The notes under the pieces: generated by a model
Told to the model about the DNA's origin: nothing
The model's input: the letters and a program-made list of their open reading frames with translations, nothing else
Database searches by the model: none
Shown: one piece after another, positions 19,070 through 28,661 of the stretch
How the letters are laid out: each line of letters begins with the position of its first letter
How positions within the stretch are numbered: the first letter of the stretch is position 1
NCBI GenBank assembly: GCA_017305715.1
Contig: JAFKKG010000016.1
Coordinates: 124,001-188,000, forward strand
Direction of reading: 5' to 3'
From: Hyphomicrobiales bacterium
GTDB taxonomy: Bacteria; Pseudomonadota; Alphaproteobacteria; Rhizobiales; Xanthobacteraceae
DNA: 64,000 nucleotides
Made by a program: the position numbers and the translations under genes

Positions 19070-20137
19070 ATGCGCATCGCGCAGGTTGCTCCGTTGACGG
19101 AGGCTGTTCCGCCCAAGCTGTATGGCGGCACCGAACGTGTCGTTCATTGGTTGACCGAAGAACTGGTCGCCCTCGGCCATAACGTCACGCTGTTCGCCAG
19201 TGGCGATTCCCGCACGTCCGCAAAGCTGGAAGCGACATGGCCGAAGGCGCTGCGGCTGGACGGATCGGTGCGCGATGCCAACGCCCTGCACATGCTGATG
19301 CTCGAGCGCGTGCGGCGGAAATGTGACGACGAGGAATTCGACTTTCTCCACTTCCACCTCGACTACTACCCTTTCTCGCTGTTTGCGCGGCAACCGACGC
19401 CGTTCCTCACCACGCTTCACGGGCGGCTGGATCTTCCCGAACATCAGCCGCTGTTCACGACATTCTCAAGGCTTCCGCTGGTCTCGATCTCGAATGCGCA
19501 GCGGCGCCCGGTTCCGCAGGCCAATTTCATCCGTACCATCCACCACGGGCTGCCGGAGAAGCTGCTGACGCCGCAGGCGGTCAAGCCGAGCTATCTGGCC
19601 GTGCTCGGCCGCATCGCGCCGGAGAAGGGCGTCGACCGCGCGATCCGGATCGCGATCCGATGCGGCATCCCGCTCAAGATCGCGGCGAAGGTCGATCGCG
19701 CGGACCAGGAATATTACGACACGCTGATCAAGCCGATGATCGACCATCCGCTGGTCGACTATATCGGCGAGATCGGCGATCACGAAAAATCCGATTTCCT
19801 GAGCGGCGCCATCGGCCTCCTGGTGCCGATCGATTGGCCGGAGCCGTTCGGACTCGTGATGATCGAGGCGATGGCCTGCGGCACACCCGTCATCGCCTTT
19901 AACAGGGGCTCGGTTCCTGAGATCATCGACGACGGCAGGACCGGCTTCATCGTCGAGGATGAGATCAGCGCCGTGGCCGATGTCGGCCGGCTAGCGGAAC
20001 TCGATCGTGGCGCGATCCGCAAGCATTTCGAGACGCGTTTCACGGCCCGCCGCATGGCGCTCGACTACCTCAACACCTATCAGTCCATGATCGACGCCGT
20101 GAAGCCGCGGATGAAACTGGTCAGCAGCGCGGAGTAG
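19070..20137 (+). CDS. GT4 family glycosyltransferase
   Basis: The 355-residue enzyme has a GT-B fold. The N-terminal acceptor domain begins MRIAQVAPLTEAVPPKLYGG with the glycine loop GGTERVV. The C-terminal donor domain shows LGRIAPEKGVDRAI and the E-x7-E motif in PEPFGLVMIEAMACGTPVI. It should use a nucleotide sugar, with an unknown acceptor. The ATG at 19070 is chosen because AGGAGG at 19056-19061 is ideally spaced; in-frame starts up to 18953 lie inside or before the stress promoter and would be upstream of transcription. It diverges from the ABC exporter and debranching enzyme, and is probably co-regulated. Confidence 0.88.
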   Translation: MRIAQVAPLTEAVPPKLYGGTERVVHWLTEELVALGHNVTLFASGDSRTSAKLEATWPKALRLDGSVRDANALHMLMLERVRRKCDDEEFDFLHFHLDYYPFSLFARQPTPFLTTLHGRLDLPEHQPLFTTFSRLPLVSISNAQRRPVPQANFIRTIHHGLPEKLLTPQAVKPSYLAVLGRIAPEKGVDRAIRIAIRCGIPLKIAAKVDRADQEYYDTLIKPMIDHPLVDYIGEIGDHEKSDFLSGAIGLLVPIDWPEPFGLVMIEAMACGTPVIAFNRGSVPEIIDDGRTGFIVEDEISAVADVGRLAELDRGAIRKHFETRFTARRMALDYLNTYQSMIDAVKPRMKLVSSAE

Positions 20138-20455
20138 CAGCCGGAGCGCTCAATCATCTCCTGACGATGGTGTGCCGTCGTCGGGATGATCAGCTCGTCA
20201 ACCTGTGGCGTGGCCTGCTTCACCGCGGGCCGTTTCGCCTTCAATCCTCGGCGGCCAATGCTGCGCCATGCGGTTCAGACCGCGCTGCGGGCCGGAGAAA
20301 TATCGTGGGAATAGTGCGTGCCCTCCACGATGGCCGAGAGAGCGGCGGTTTTAAGGGTTGCCGGGTTTCGCTCGCCCTGCGCGGCTCATGCCATGACGAC
20401 CGGGCGGCCGTTCAATTTTGCCTGAAAAATCAGGAGGGAATGTAGCCGTCTGCGT
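20138..20455. other. Intergenic region, no gene seen
   Basis: About 320 bases between the GT4 stop and the end of the leader-peptide gene. Short frames exist on both strands but lack ribosome sites and natural composition. A small hairpin CCTGA-AAAA-TCAGG at 20421-20434 may be a weak terminator. Confidence 0.35.
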
Positions 20456-20635
20456 TCAACAGGTCAGCTTGGCTCTCTTAATATGTTCTCCCTTTACGCA
20501 CGCCAAATGCAAACTGCCGCCGGACACGTTCGATAATTCCCGTTCGCCAAGCTCCATTTCGACGCCCATGAGAGAACGTTCGGCGCGTTCGTTGTTCAGC
20601 TTCGTCGAGCCAAGGTCGCGGATTTGATCGTTCAT
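20456..20635 (-). CDS. Small peptide with double-glycine leader (bacteriocin/RiPP-precursor-like), 59 aa
   Basis: A 59-codon gene starts at an ATG preceded at 5-6 bases by AGGAGA. Residues 1-40 end in MELGERELSNVSGG, matching the double-glycine leader pattern (L-S-x-x-E-L-x-x-V-x-G-G) that C39-type peptidase exporters cut after Gly-Gly. The remaining 19 residues, SLHLACVKGEHIKRAKLTC, are basic with two cysteines, a plausible secreted core. The nearest ABC exporter (17017-18780) has no C39 domain, and no modification enzyme is adjacent, so processing would need a distant transporter. Function (bacteriocin, signal or other) is unknown. The leader match is seen; its processing is inferred. Confidence 0.6.
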   Translation of the reverse strand: MNDQIRDLGSTKLNNERAERSLMGVEMELGERELSNVSGGSLHLACVKGEHIKRAKLTC

Positions 20636-20773
20636 GTCACTCTCCTGGATGGTTTGGGAAGGGACGATTCGCTCAGTTCGTGGTCGCAGGCGTAGCCGAT
20701 GGGGTTCGTTGTCGCTGTGAGGGACCTCACACAGCGAATTCCAACGATGAAGCGGGGCCCAAGGACCCGCGGC

Positions 20774-22024
20774 CTAGTTTATCACCCCGACGATCGCGCC
20801 CATCAGGCATGTGGCCAGCGTGCCTGATGCGATCGACTTCAACCCGAGCGCATTGATTTCTTCGCGGCGGGTGGGCGCCATGGTGCCGAGGCCGCCGATC
20901 ATGATGCAGAGGCTGGCAAAATTGGCGAAGCCGCACATCGCATAGAGCATGATCAGCCGCGACCGCGGATCGAGCGCCTCGGGCCCAAGCTTCGCCAGAT
21001 CGACATAGGCGATCAGCTCGTTGAGCACGGTCTTGGTGCCCATCAGGCTTCCGGCCGTGATGGCCTGCGGCCAGGGCAGGCCCATCAGCCAGCACACCGG
21101 CGCCATCAGGTGGCCGAGCAGCCGCTGCAGCGAAATTTTCGCACCCCCGAGCTCGGGCAACAGCCCGAGGATGGCATTGGCGAGATAGACCAGGGCCACC
21201 AGCACCAGCAGCATGGCAATGACGTTGAGCAGCAGTTCCAGACCGGATGCGGTGCCCTTGGCGATCGCGTCCATGGTGCTCGACACGCCCGTATCGGGGT
21301 TTGCCAACATCCCGCCCGTGCGCTTGGCCGTCGTTTCCGGCACCATGATCAGGCTGATCAGGATCGCGGCGGGCGCGCCGAGCACGGACGCGATGACGAA
21401 ATGTGCTGCCGCATCCGGGATCAGCGGCGCCAGAAAGGTGGCATAGAGCACCAGCACGGTGCCGGCGATTCCGGCCATGCCGCCGGTCATCACCATGAAT
21501 AATTCGCTGCGGGTGAGTTGCGCCAGATAGGGGCGGATGAACAGCGGCGCCTCGACCATGCCGAAGAAGATGTTGGCGGCGGTGGAGAGACCGACCGCAC
21601 CGCCGATGCCGAGCGTGCGTTCCAGCAGCCACGCCATGCCGCGCACGACCGGCGGCAGCACGCGCCAATAGAACAGCAGCGTGGTCAGCACGCTCATGAC
21701 CAGGATGATCGGCAGCGCCTGGAACGCCAGGATGAAATCCGCACCCGGCGTCTTGAGTTCGAAGGGGAGCGTACCGCCGCCGACATAGCCGAATACGAAG
21801 GAGGTGCCGGCGCGGGAGGCCGCCGCGATGGTATTGACGGCGTCATTGATGGCGCCGAACGCCTTGGCCACCAGCGGCAGCTTGAGCAGGACCAGCGCCG
21901 TGGCGATCGTGACAACCAGTCCGATCGCCATCTGTCGCCATGACACCGCGCGGCGGTTTTCGCCGAGCGCCCATGCGATCGCCAGCAACGCCAGCACGCC
22001 GAACGCCGATTGCAGCTGCAGCAT
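20774..22024 (-). CDS. Concentrative nucleoside transporter (CNT/NupC family)
   Basis: A 416-residue inner-membrane symporter for nucleosides. It has about ten hydrophobic segments and the family motifs TAANIFFGMVEAPLFIRPYL, MTGGMAGIAGTVLVLYA and SLMGTKTVLNELIAY (the G-T-K-T-x-x-N-E core). It is monocistronic as far as can be seen; the small leader-peptide gene lies 138 bases beyond its stop on the same strand. No nucleoside hydrolase or kinase is next to it. Confidence 0.92.
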   Translation of the reverse strand: MLQLQSAFGVLALLAIAWALGENRRAVSWRQMAIGLVVTIATALVLLKLPLVAKAFGAINDAVNTIAAASRAGTSFVFGYVGGGTLPFELKTPGADFILAFQALPIILVMSVLTTLLFYWRVLPPVVRGMAWLLERTLGIGGAVGLSTAANIFFGMVEAPLFIRPYLAQLTRSELFMVMTGGMAGIAGTVLVLYATFLAPLIPDAAAHFVIASVLGAPAAILISLIMVPETTAKRTGGMLANPDTGVSSTMDAIAKGTASGLELLLNVIAMLLVLVALVYLANAILGLLPELGGAKISLQRLLGHLMAPVCWLMGLPWPQAITAGSLMGTKTVLNELIAYVDLAKLGPEALDPRSRLIMLYAMCGFANFASLCIMIGGLGTMAPTRREEINALGLKSIASGTLATCLMGAIVGVIN

Positions 22025-22195
22025 GATCCCAAAGCCCCCTCAAGCGATTATGGCAGCCGGACTTGCAAGCGCAATGCCGGGCAGCCCTTCGCAGCCGGCC
22101 ATTGACAGGAAGATCAGGGTCGTTCACGGCGTAATCAACAACAATGGAAGCGGGGCAACCGCCGACGCTTCGACACGCAGGACACCGGCCTTCCC

Positions 22196-23419
22196 ATGTC
22201 TTCCCTGATGCCTGTCGGCGCCGGCGATCTGCTCAGGCATCCCTCATTCCTGTCGTTCCTGCTGTCGCGCAGCCTGTCGCGCTTCGCCAGCCAGATCGGA
22301 GCCGTGGCGATCGGCTGGCAGGTCTACGACATGACCGGCAGCGCCTTCGATCTCGGCATGATCGGGCTGGTTCAATTCCTCCCCACCGCCTTGTTGCTGT
22401 TTGTGGCCGGCCATGCCGCCGACCGCTACGAGCGCAAGCGCGTGGTGCAACTCTGCCAGATCGCCGAGGGGCTGACGGCGCTGTTCCTGGCCTGGGGCGC
22501 CTATGCCGGCTTTCTTACCGTGACGCAGATTTTCATCGCGTCCTTTGTGCTCGGGGTCGCCGGCGCCTTCGAGAGCCCGGCGCTGGCCGCGATGCTGCCG
22601 TTGATCGCGCCGCAAGGTTCGCTGCAGCGCGCCACCGCGATCTCGAGCGGCGCGGCCCAGATCGCCACCATCGCCGGGCCCGCACTCGGCGGGCTGGCCT
22701 ATGCGCTGGCGCCAAGCGCGGCCTATGGGGTCATGGGCGCGTTTTTCCTGTGCGGCGCCGCCTGCATGGGCGCGATCCGGCTGGTCCAGCCGGCCATGGT
22801 GCGGGATTCCGCGACATCGGACGACATCTTTGCCGGGGTCAAATTCGTCCGCAACAACCCGGCGATCCTCGGCACCATCTCGCTCGATCTGTTCGCGGTG
22901 CTGCTCGGCGGCGCCACCGCACTGCTGCCGATCTATGCACGCGACATCCTGCAAACCGGCCCGCTCGGCCTCGGCATCCTGCGCGCCGCGCCCGCGGTCG
23001 GCGCGCTGCTGATGACGGCGTTCCTCGCCCACCACACCATCAACCGCCGCGTCGGAATGCGGATGTTCCAGGCCGTGATCGTGTTCGGCCTGGCGACCGT
23101 GGTGTTTGCGCTGTCGCACTGGATGTGGCTGTCGGTGCTGGCGCTGGTGGTGCTCGGCGCCGCCGACGTCGTCAGCGTGGTAATCCGTTTCTCGCTGGTG
23201 CAGCTCCAGACCCCCGACGGGATGCGCGGCCGCGTGGGGGCGGTCAATTTCCTGTTCATCAACGCCTCCAATCAACTCGGCCAGTTCGAAAGCGGCGTCA
23301 CCGCCGCTCTGTTCGGCGCGATGCCGGCCGCCGTGCTCGGCGGCGTCGGCACGATTGCGATCGCGCTGCTCTGGATGAAGCTGTTCCCGACGCTGCGGGA
23401 CGTGGAGAAGCTGGAGTAG
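22196..23419 (+). CDS. MFS transporter (MFS_3/EntS-like)
   Basis: A 407-residue major facilitator protein with twelve hydrophobic segments. The start SFLLSRSLSRFASQIGAVAI then GWQVYDMTGSAFDLGMIGLV and the loop motif AGHAADRYERKRVV are typical of the MFS_3 group that includes the enterobactin exporter EntS. No siderophore genes are near, so the cargo is open. It diverges from the nucleoside transporter. Confidence 0.88.
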   Translation: MSSLMPVGAGDLLRHPSFLSFLLSRSLSRFASQIGAVAIGWQVYDMTGSAFDLGMIGLVQFLPTALLLFVAGHAADRYERKRVVQLCQIAEGLTALFLAWGAYAGFLTVTQIFIASFVLGVAGAFESPALAAMLPLIAPQGSLQRATAISSGAAQIATIAGPALGGLAYALAPSAAYGVMGAFFLCGAACMGAIRLVQPAMVRDSATSDDIFAGVKFVRNNPAILGTISLDLFAVLLGGATALLPIYARDILQTGPLGLGILRAAPAVGALLMTAFLAHHTINRRVGMRMFQAVIVFGLATVVFALSHWMWLSVLALVVLGAADVVSVVIRFSLVQLQTPDGMRGRVGAVNFLFINASNQLGQFESGVTAALFGAMPAAVLGGVGTIAIALLWMKLFPTLRDVEKLE

Positions 23420-23442
23420 GGCGCTACGACGTTTCAACACGT

Positions 23443-23462
23443 CGTCCCGGCCTTCGCCGGGA
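23443..23462. repeat. Short palindrome of the GTCCCGGC family
   Basis: GTCCCGGCCTTCGCCGGGAC is a perfect short palindrome between convergent genes. The same core forms both arms of the larger repeat at 38095-38204. It may serve as a terminator hairpin. Confidence 0.6.
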
Positions 23463-23480
23463 CGGCGCGATCGGGTTGGC

Positions 23481-24245
23481 TCAGCCCCGCCCGACGAACG
23501 GCATCTTGGTCGCCATCACAGTCATGAACAGCACGTTGGCATCGAGCGGCAGGCCGGCCATGTAGGCGACGGCATCGCCGACCGCTTTGGCGTCCATGCG
23601 CGGCTCATGCTTCATGGTGCCGTCGGGCTGCATCACGCCGGGGCCGGCGACCATGCGGTCGGTCATCGGGGTGGCGGCATTGCCGATATCGACCTGGCCG
23701 ACCGCGATGTCGTACATGCGGCCGTCGAGGTTGGTGGCCTTGGTAAGGCCGGTGATGGCGTGCTTGGTCGAGGTGTAGGCCGACGAGAACGGCCGCGGCG
23801 CATGCGCCGAGATCGAGCCGTTGTTGATGATGCGGCCGCCGCGCGGGTTCTGGTCCTTCATGATGCGGAAGGCGTGCTGGGTGCACAGGAAGGGGCCGGT
23901 AAGATTGGTGTTCACCACCGCCTGCCATTGTTCGAGGCTGAGATCCTCGAAATTCACCGGCGGCGCGCCCATGCCGGCATTGTTGAAGAGAACGTCGAGC
24001 CGGCCATAGGTTTCCATCACCTTGGCGAACAGGGCCGCGATCGAGGCAGGGCTCGTCATGTCGGCGGAAACGCACAGGCTCTTGCCGATATTGTCGCCAA
24101 GCTTCCTGGTCTCTTCCAGCATCTCCATGCGCCGCCCGGCGAGCACCACGGTGAAGCCGGCATTCATCAGCGCCAGCGATGCCGCGCGTCCGACGCCGGT
24201 GCCTGCACCGGTGACGACCGCGATCTTGTTTGCTGCTTCGGCCAT
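23481..24245 (-). CDS. SDR family oxidoreductase
   Basis: A 254-residue classical short-chain dehydrogenase/reductase. The Rossmann motif [10 protein letters not shown] (residues ~13-22), NNAG (~91), the catalytic Ser in [10 protein letters not shown], and YTSTK (Tyr-x3-Lys) are all present. The substrate is unknown. The start is 13 bases after the stop of the Anbu-type peptidase gene, so the two probably form one transcript; whether the SDR belongs functionally to that system is not known. Confidence 0.92.
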   Translation of the reverse strand: MAEAANKIAVVTGAGTGVGRAASLALMNAGFTVVLAGRRMEMLEETRKLGDNIGKSLCVSADMTSPASIAALFAKVMETYGRLDVLFNNAGMGAPPVNFEDLSLEQWQAVVNTNLTGPFLCTQHAFRIMKDQNPRGGRIINNGSISAHAPRPFSSAYTSTKHAITGLTKATNLDGRMYDIAVGQVDIGNAATPMTDRMVAGPGVMQPDGTMKHEPRMDAKAVGDAVAYMAGLPLDANVLFMTVMATKMPFVGRG

Positions 24246-24258
24246 TGTTTCCTCGCCT

Positions 24259-25017
24259 TTATTTCTTGGTTTCTGTTTCAGACTTGTAGGGTGGTCGCGG
24301 GATATTCTGATGCGCCGCGCGCAGCGCCGCCGACCAGCGCGAACGCAGATCGTGGAAATAGGGCTCGCCGGCCTCGATGCGGTGGTTGAGGTCGGCCTCG
24401 CAGGCGTCGGCGCGCACCACCAGCACGTCGATCGGCAGGCCGACGCCGAGGTTGGAGCGCATCGTCGAATCCATCGAGATCAGCCCGGTCTTCAGCGCCT
24501 CGTACAATTCGACGTCATAATGCATCGCGCGGTCGAGCACCGGCTTGCCGTATTTGTGCTCGCCGATCTGCAAATACGGCGTGTCCGTGGTGCATTCGAT
24601 GAAATTGCCGGCGGTGTAGACCATGAACAGCCGCATCCGCGAGCCCTTGATCTGGCCGCCGAACAGGAACGAGACGTCGAAACTGACGTCTTCCGACCGC
24701 AGCGCGTCGCCTTCGGTGGCGTGGACGTTGCGGATGGCGCGGCCGATGCGCTGGGCGGCCTGGAACATGGTCGGCGCATTCATCAGCGTTTCGGTCTCGC
24801 CGGTGTGCGGGTCTTCCAGCCCTTCGGTCAGGGTGGAGAGTACCGACTGGCTGATCGCCAGATTGCCGGCGCTGGCGATCGCCAGGATGCGATCGCCGGG
24901 GTTCGAGAAGATGTGCAGCTTGCGGAAGGTCGAGACGTTGTCGAGGCCGGCATTGGTGCGGGTGTCCGCGATCATGACTAGGCCGTCACGCACCAGGATT
25001 CCGCAACAATAGGTCAT
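24259..25017 (-). CDS. Anbu-type (proteasome/HslV-like) peptidase
   Basis: The 252-residue protein is of the Anbu family, an ancestral-like bacterial proteasome homologue with an N-terminal-nucleophile fold. It starts [20 protein letters not shown], giving the threonine right after the initiator Met; Asp18 and Lys33 fit the catalytic Asp17/Lys33 of proteasome beta subunits. In many bacteria anbu sits beside genes for a transglutaminase, an alpha-E protein and a circularly permuted ATP-grasp enzyme. Here these three are present 2.8 kb away on the same strand. The ATG at 25017 is used; a 24-residue upstream extension has no family character. The peptidase substrate is unknown. Confidence 0.88.
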   Translation of the reverse strand: MTYCCGILVRDGLVMIADTRTNAGLDNVSTFRKLHIFSNPGDRILAIASAGNLAISQSVLSTLTEGLEDPHTGETETLMNAPTMFQAAQRIGRAIRNVHATEGDALRSEDVSFDVSFLFGGQIKGSRMRLFMVYTAGNFIECTTDTPYLQIGEHKYGKPVLDRAMHYDVELYEALKTGLISMDSTMRSNLGVGLPIDVLVVRADACEADLNHRIEAGEPYFHDLRSRWSAALRAAHQNIPRPPYKSETETKK

Positions 25018-25147
25018 TCCACATCCCCAAACCGGCGGACTTACCGGCGGGCAACTAGTAGCGAATTTCAGGGGGGCATCCAACCCCAATTACCCCAAGC
25101 GAGGCATGCGCCGGGTGGGTAAAAAGACGCATTGAATCCGGGCAGGA

Positions 25148-25960
25148 TCAGGCCCGGGCGAGGACGACATGGGCCTGGATCTTGGCCGAAATCTTGCCGC
25201 GGCCGTGCCGGCTGGCGACCAGAGAGGCGGCGTGGTCGGTCGCCGCCTCGAGCCGGTCCGCACCCCGCGCCTCGATCTCGTTGCGCAGCGGGGTGCCCTG
25301 GCAAAAGGCCAGCGCGACATGGCGGGCGGAGGGGGCCCGGCTTTGCGCCTTCACGGTTTCGATCGTCGCATAGGTAAAGCCCGCTTTCGCCAGATCGCTG
25401 CGGATCAATGCGATGTCGTGATAGCCGTGGGGCGTGCGCGCCAGGAAGCGGGGAGGGTCGTTCGGAAAGAACGCCGCCAGCGCGTCGGTGACTTCGTTCG
25501 CGAACACGTTTTCCTCGATGCGATCCCAGGCGCTGAACAGGAAACAGCCGCCCGATTTGAGAACCCGCCGCGCCTCGCGGTAGCCGGATGGGCGATCGGG
25601 CAGGAACATCACGCCGAACTGGCAAACCACCAGATCGAACGTGGCATCCTCGAACGGCAGCGCCTGGGCGTCCGCCTTTTGCCAACTGATACGGCTGTCC
25701 GCGCCTTGTCTTGATTTGGCATAATCCAGCATCGGCTGATTGAGGTCGGTGACGACGTATCTTGCGTCAGGCGACAGAATTCGCGCCAGTTCGCGCGTGA
25801 CCGCGCCGCTGCCGGCCGCGGTCTCCAGCACGGCCTTCGGCGCCAGTGCGGCGACGCGCTGTGCAGCGTCCTGCGCGTAAGGCTCGAAGATCAGCGGAAC
25901 CATGTTGCGATCATAGTTTTCCGGGATCGAGCCTGCGAACAGCTTGTCGGTTTCCGACAT
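25148..25960 (-). CDS. Class I SAM-dependent methyltransferase
   Basis: The 270-residue protein shows the methyltransferase motif I VLETAAGSGAVTREL (~residues 44-58), the acidic strand end VVTDLNQPML, and DATFDLVVCQFGVMFLPDRP (motif IV). It resembles the UbiE/type-11 group, which methylates small molecules. It is 130 bases upstream of anbu on the same strand; a link to the peptide system is possible but not shown. The C-terminal third is variable, as usual in such enzymes. Confidence 0.85.
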   Translation of the reverse strand: MSETDKLFAGSIPENYDRNMVPLIFEPYAQDAAQRVAALAPKAVLETAAGSGAVTRELARILSPDARYVVTDLNQPMLDYAKSRQGADSRISWQKADAQALPFEDATFDLVVCQFGVMFLPDRPSGYREARRVLKSGGCFLFSAWDRIEENVFANEVTDALAAFFPNDPPRFLARTPHGYHDIALIRSDLAKAGFTYATIETVKAQSRAPSARHVALAFCQGTPLRNEIEARGADRLEAATDHAASLVASRHGRGKISAKIQAHVVLARA

Positions 25961-26042
25961 CGCGCTCTCCTGCGTTGTGTTCGTCCCGTGCGGGTCCTAT
26001 AGAGTTTGACAGCTCCAACGAAAAAAGAAAACATTCTGGGAG

Positions 26043-27662
26043 GTGGAATTGCGCGCCAATTGTTCCGGCAGGTTGAAACTCGCTTACCCGGCGCTGCTGT
26101 TGTGCATCGCGCTCTGCGCGGCAGGCCCCGCCGCCGCGCAGAAAAAGGGCGGCACGCTCCGGCTCTATCACAACGACAATCCGCCCTCGACGTCGCTCCT
26201 GGAAGAATCGACCATCGCCTCGGTGATGCCGTTCGCGGCCGTGTTCAACAACCTCGTGGTGTTCGATCCGGCCAAGCCGCATGAGAGCATGGAGACCGTG
26301 ATTCCGGATCTCGCCGAAAGCTGGTCATGGGATGCGACCAACACCAAGTTGACCTTCAAGCTGCGGCAGGGCGTGAAATGGCATGACGGCCAGCCCTTCA
26401 CCGCGAAAGACGTGCAGTGCACCTGGCGGATGCTGATCGGCAAGGCCGAGACGCAGGATTTCAGGCGCAACCCGCGCAAGGTCTGGTACGGCAAACTGCA
26501 GGACGTCAGCATCAACGGCGACCATGAAGCGACGTTCGAACTCAGCGAGCCGCAGCCCAGCCTGCCGGTGCTGCTGGCGAGCGCGTTTTCCGTCGTCTAT
26601 CCCTGCCACGTGCCGCAGCAGACGATGCGGACCAAGCCGGTCGGCACCGGGCCGTTCAAATTCGTCGAATTCAAGCGCGGCGAATCCATGCGCCTCGTGC
26701 GTAACCCCGATTACTTCAAGAAAGACCGGCCATATCTGGACGAGATCACGGTGCGCACGATCGACAACCGCGCGACTCGGATGCTGGCTTTCGCAACCGG
26801 CGAGTACGACATCACCTTTCCCTCCGACGTCAGTGTGCCGCTGCTGAAGGACATCAAGGCGCGCTCGCCGAACGCGATCTGCGAGATGACCGGCACCGGC
26901 ACGCAAATCAATCTGATGGTCAATCGCGTCAACCCGCCGTTCGACAGTCCCGACATTCGCAAGGCGATGTCGCTGGCGCTGGACCGCAAGGCGTTCAACA
27001 CCATCCTGATGGAAGGCACCGCGCGGCTTGGCGGCGCCATGCTGGCCAAGCCCGAGGGGGAATGGGGCATGGCGGAGGACATGGTGTCGTCGCTGATGGG
27101 CTATGGCCCCGATACGGCCAAGAACGTCGCCGAAGCGCAGGCGATCATGCAGAAGCTGGGCTATAGCGACGCCAAACCGCTGCCGATCAAGATCCAGACC
27201 CGGAACCTGCCGACCTACCGCGATCCCGCCGTGATCGTCGCCGACCAGCTCAAGAAGATCTACATCTCGGGCGAGCTGGATATTCTTGACACACCGCGAT
27301 GGTACGCGCGGCTGGCCAAGAAGGATTTTACCATCGGACTGAACGTCACCGGCGTCAGCGTCGACGATCCCGACGGCAATATCGTCGAGAATTATTCATG
27401 CAAGTCGGAGCGCAACTACACGCAGTATTGCAATGCCGAGGTCGACAGGCTGCTGGCGGCCCAATCGCGCGAGCTCGACAAGGAAAAGCGCAAGAAGATC
27501 GTCTGGGACATCGAGCGCATCCTGGTCGACGACGCCGCGCGCCCGATCATCCTGCACTCGTCGGCCGGCAATTGCTGGCAGCCGCATGTCAAGAACTTCA
27601 AGCCGCACGACAACAGCCAGTACAACAATCTGCGGTTCGAGGATGTCTGGCTGGACAAGTGA
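26043..27662 (+). CDS. ABC transporter substrate-binding protein, family 5 (peptide type)
   Basis: A 539-residue periplasmic binding protein of the DppA/OppA type. The signal peptide (LAYPALLLCIALCAAGPAAA) is followed by GGTLRLYHNDNPPSTSLLEE. The SBP_bac_5 body includes LTFKLRQGVKWHDGQPFTAK and VGTGPFKFVEFKRGESMRLV. A GTG at 26043 or TTG at 26049 could be the start, both close to GGGAGG. No permease or ATPase genes are adjacent, so it is an orphan that may serve a distant importer. It lies between the anbu and transglutaminase parts of the locus, on the opposite strand. Confidence 0.9.
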   Translation: MELRANCSGRLKLAYPALLLCIALCAAGPAAAQKKGGTLRLYHNDNPPSTSLLEESTIASVMPFAAVFNNLVVFDPAKPHESMETVIPDLAESWSWDATNTKLTFKLRQGVKWHDGQPFTAKDVQCTWRMLIGKAETQDFRRNPRKVWYGKLQDVSINGDHEATFELSEPQPSLPVLLASAFSVVYPCHVPQQTMRTKPVGTGPFKFVEFKRGESMRLVRNPDYFKKDRPYLDEITVRTIDNRATRMLAFATGEYDITFPSDVSVPLLKDIKARSPNAICEMTGTGTQINLMVNRVNPPFDSPDIRKAMSLALDRKAFNTILMEGTARLGGAMLAKPEGEWGMAEDMVSSLMGYGPDTAKNVAEAQAIMQKLGYSDAKPLPIKIQTRNLPTYRDPAVIVADQLKKIYISGELDILDTPRWYARLAKKDFTIGLNVTGVSVDDPDGNIVENYSCKSERNYTQYCNAEVDRLLAAQSRELDKEKRKKIVWDIERILVDDAARPIILHSSAGNCWQPHVKNFKPHDNSQYNNLRFEDVWLDK

Positions 27663-27686
27663 CGGCGTCGTTCTGAAGCGAACGCT

Positions 27687-27772
27687 CGTCATTGCGAGCG
27701 AAGCGAAGCAATCCATGGTGCGGCATAACGGATGGATGGATTGCTTCGCCGCTTGCGCTCCCCGCAATGACG
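27687..27772. repeat. Palindromic repeat, type 1
   Basis: CGTCATTGCGAGCGAAGCG AAGCAATCCAT at the left is mirrored, imperfectly, by ATGGATTGCTTCGCC...CGCAATGACG at the right. It lies between the convergent binding-protein and transglutaminase genes. Same family as 8811-8888. Confidence 0.8.
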
Positions 27773-27795
27773 GTGGCTAGGGCTGTGATCAAATC

Positions 27796-28635
27796 CTACG
27801 ACTGGCTCTGCCACTGTCCCTGTCGGCCGCTGGCCTGATCGACCTTGACCGCGACGGTCAGCGTCTCGTTGCCGCCGCCGTAGCGGGTGCCGCGGACCGG
27901 TGCTGCGCCGAGATAGTCGAGCCCGATCGCGATGCGGGCATGGGCATCCGTGGTGCAGATGCCGTTGGCGGCGTCGAAGCCGACCCAGCCGAGGTCGGGG
28001 ACGAAGGCTTCCGCCCAGGCGTGGCCGGCCTGCTGGTTGACGGTGCCGTCCGAGCGCAGGAAATGGCCGGAGACGAAACGCGCGGGCACGCCGCCCGAGC
28101 GGGCGCAGGCGATGAAGATATGGGCGTAGTCCTGGCACACGCCGCGCTTGAGCGCAAAGGCCTCCGCCGCCGAGGTGCCGCTGTTGGTCGGATCCTCGTC
28201 GAACGTCATGTGCTCGTTGATCTGCACCATCAGGGCATGCAGGAAGCCGAGCACGTCGTCACCGGACTCCGAGCGCATCTCGCGGGCGAAATTCGCCATC
28301 GTCGGATTGACTTCGGTGAGCGCGGTCGAGCGCAGGAACAGGCTCGGGGGAAAACGCTCGTCGGTGCCGCGCAGCACGCCGCCGGTATCGTGGGTCTCGA
28401 TCAGGCCCTCGACATTGATGACGAGGTCGGCGATCGGCCCGAACGTCAGCACATGCGTGACATTGCCGAAGGCGTCCTGATGCATGTCGAGCCGGGAATC
28501 GGTCGAGACGTCGATCTGCCATTCGGCGACATACTGCCCGTCATGGCTGCCGGGCGTCATCCGCAGGATCTGGATCACGCCGGAGGCGGGGGGCTCGTAG
28601 CGATAGCTGGTGGTATGGGCAATTCGCAGGCGCAT
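27796..28635 (-). CDS. Transglutaminase-like protease-fold protein (with N-terminal domain)
   Basis: A 279-residue protein. Residues ~1-80 form the bacterial transglutaminase-like N-domain (MRLRIAHTTSYRYEPPASGV). The transglutaminase core follows with the Cys in LKRGVCQDYAHIFIACARSG, the His in AGHAWAEAFVPDLGW and the Asp in VGFDAANG, forming a Cys-His-Asp triad. In this family it may hydrolyse or form amide bonds in peptides. It is the third gene of a set with alpha-E and ATP-grasp genes upstream on the same strand, with a repeat in the 145-base gap between it and alpha-E. Confidence 0.92.
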   Translation of the reverse strand: MRLRIAHTTSYRYEPPASGVIQILRMTPGSHDGQYVAEWQIDVSTDSRLDMHQDAFGNVTHVLTFGPIADLVINVEGLIETHDTGGVLRGTDERFPPSLFLRSTALTEVNPTMANFAREMRSESGDDVLGFLHALMVQINEHMTFDEDPTNSGTSAAEAFALKRGVCQDYAHIFIACARSGGVPARFVSGHFLRSDGTVNQQAGHAWAEAFVPDLGWVGFDAANGICTTDAHARIAIGLDYLGAAPVRGTRYGGGNETLTVAVKVDQASGRQGQWQSQS

Positions 28636-28661
28636 GGCGTTACCGGGATCAAGCAGGAACT

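Noticed and set aside
20167-20627. Plus-strand frames in the gap before the nucleoside transporter
   Set aside because: They lack ribosome sites and overlap the better-supported minus-strand leader-peptide gene.
22244-23440. Long minus-strand frame opposite the MFS_3 gene
   Set aside because: Composition is almost entirely Arg/Gln/His/Glu/Ala with no domain; the plus-strand carrier is clear.
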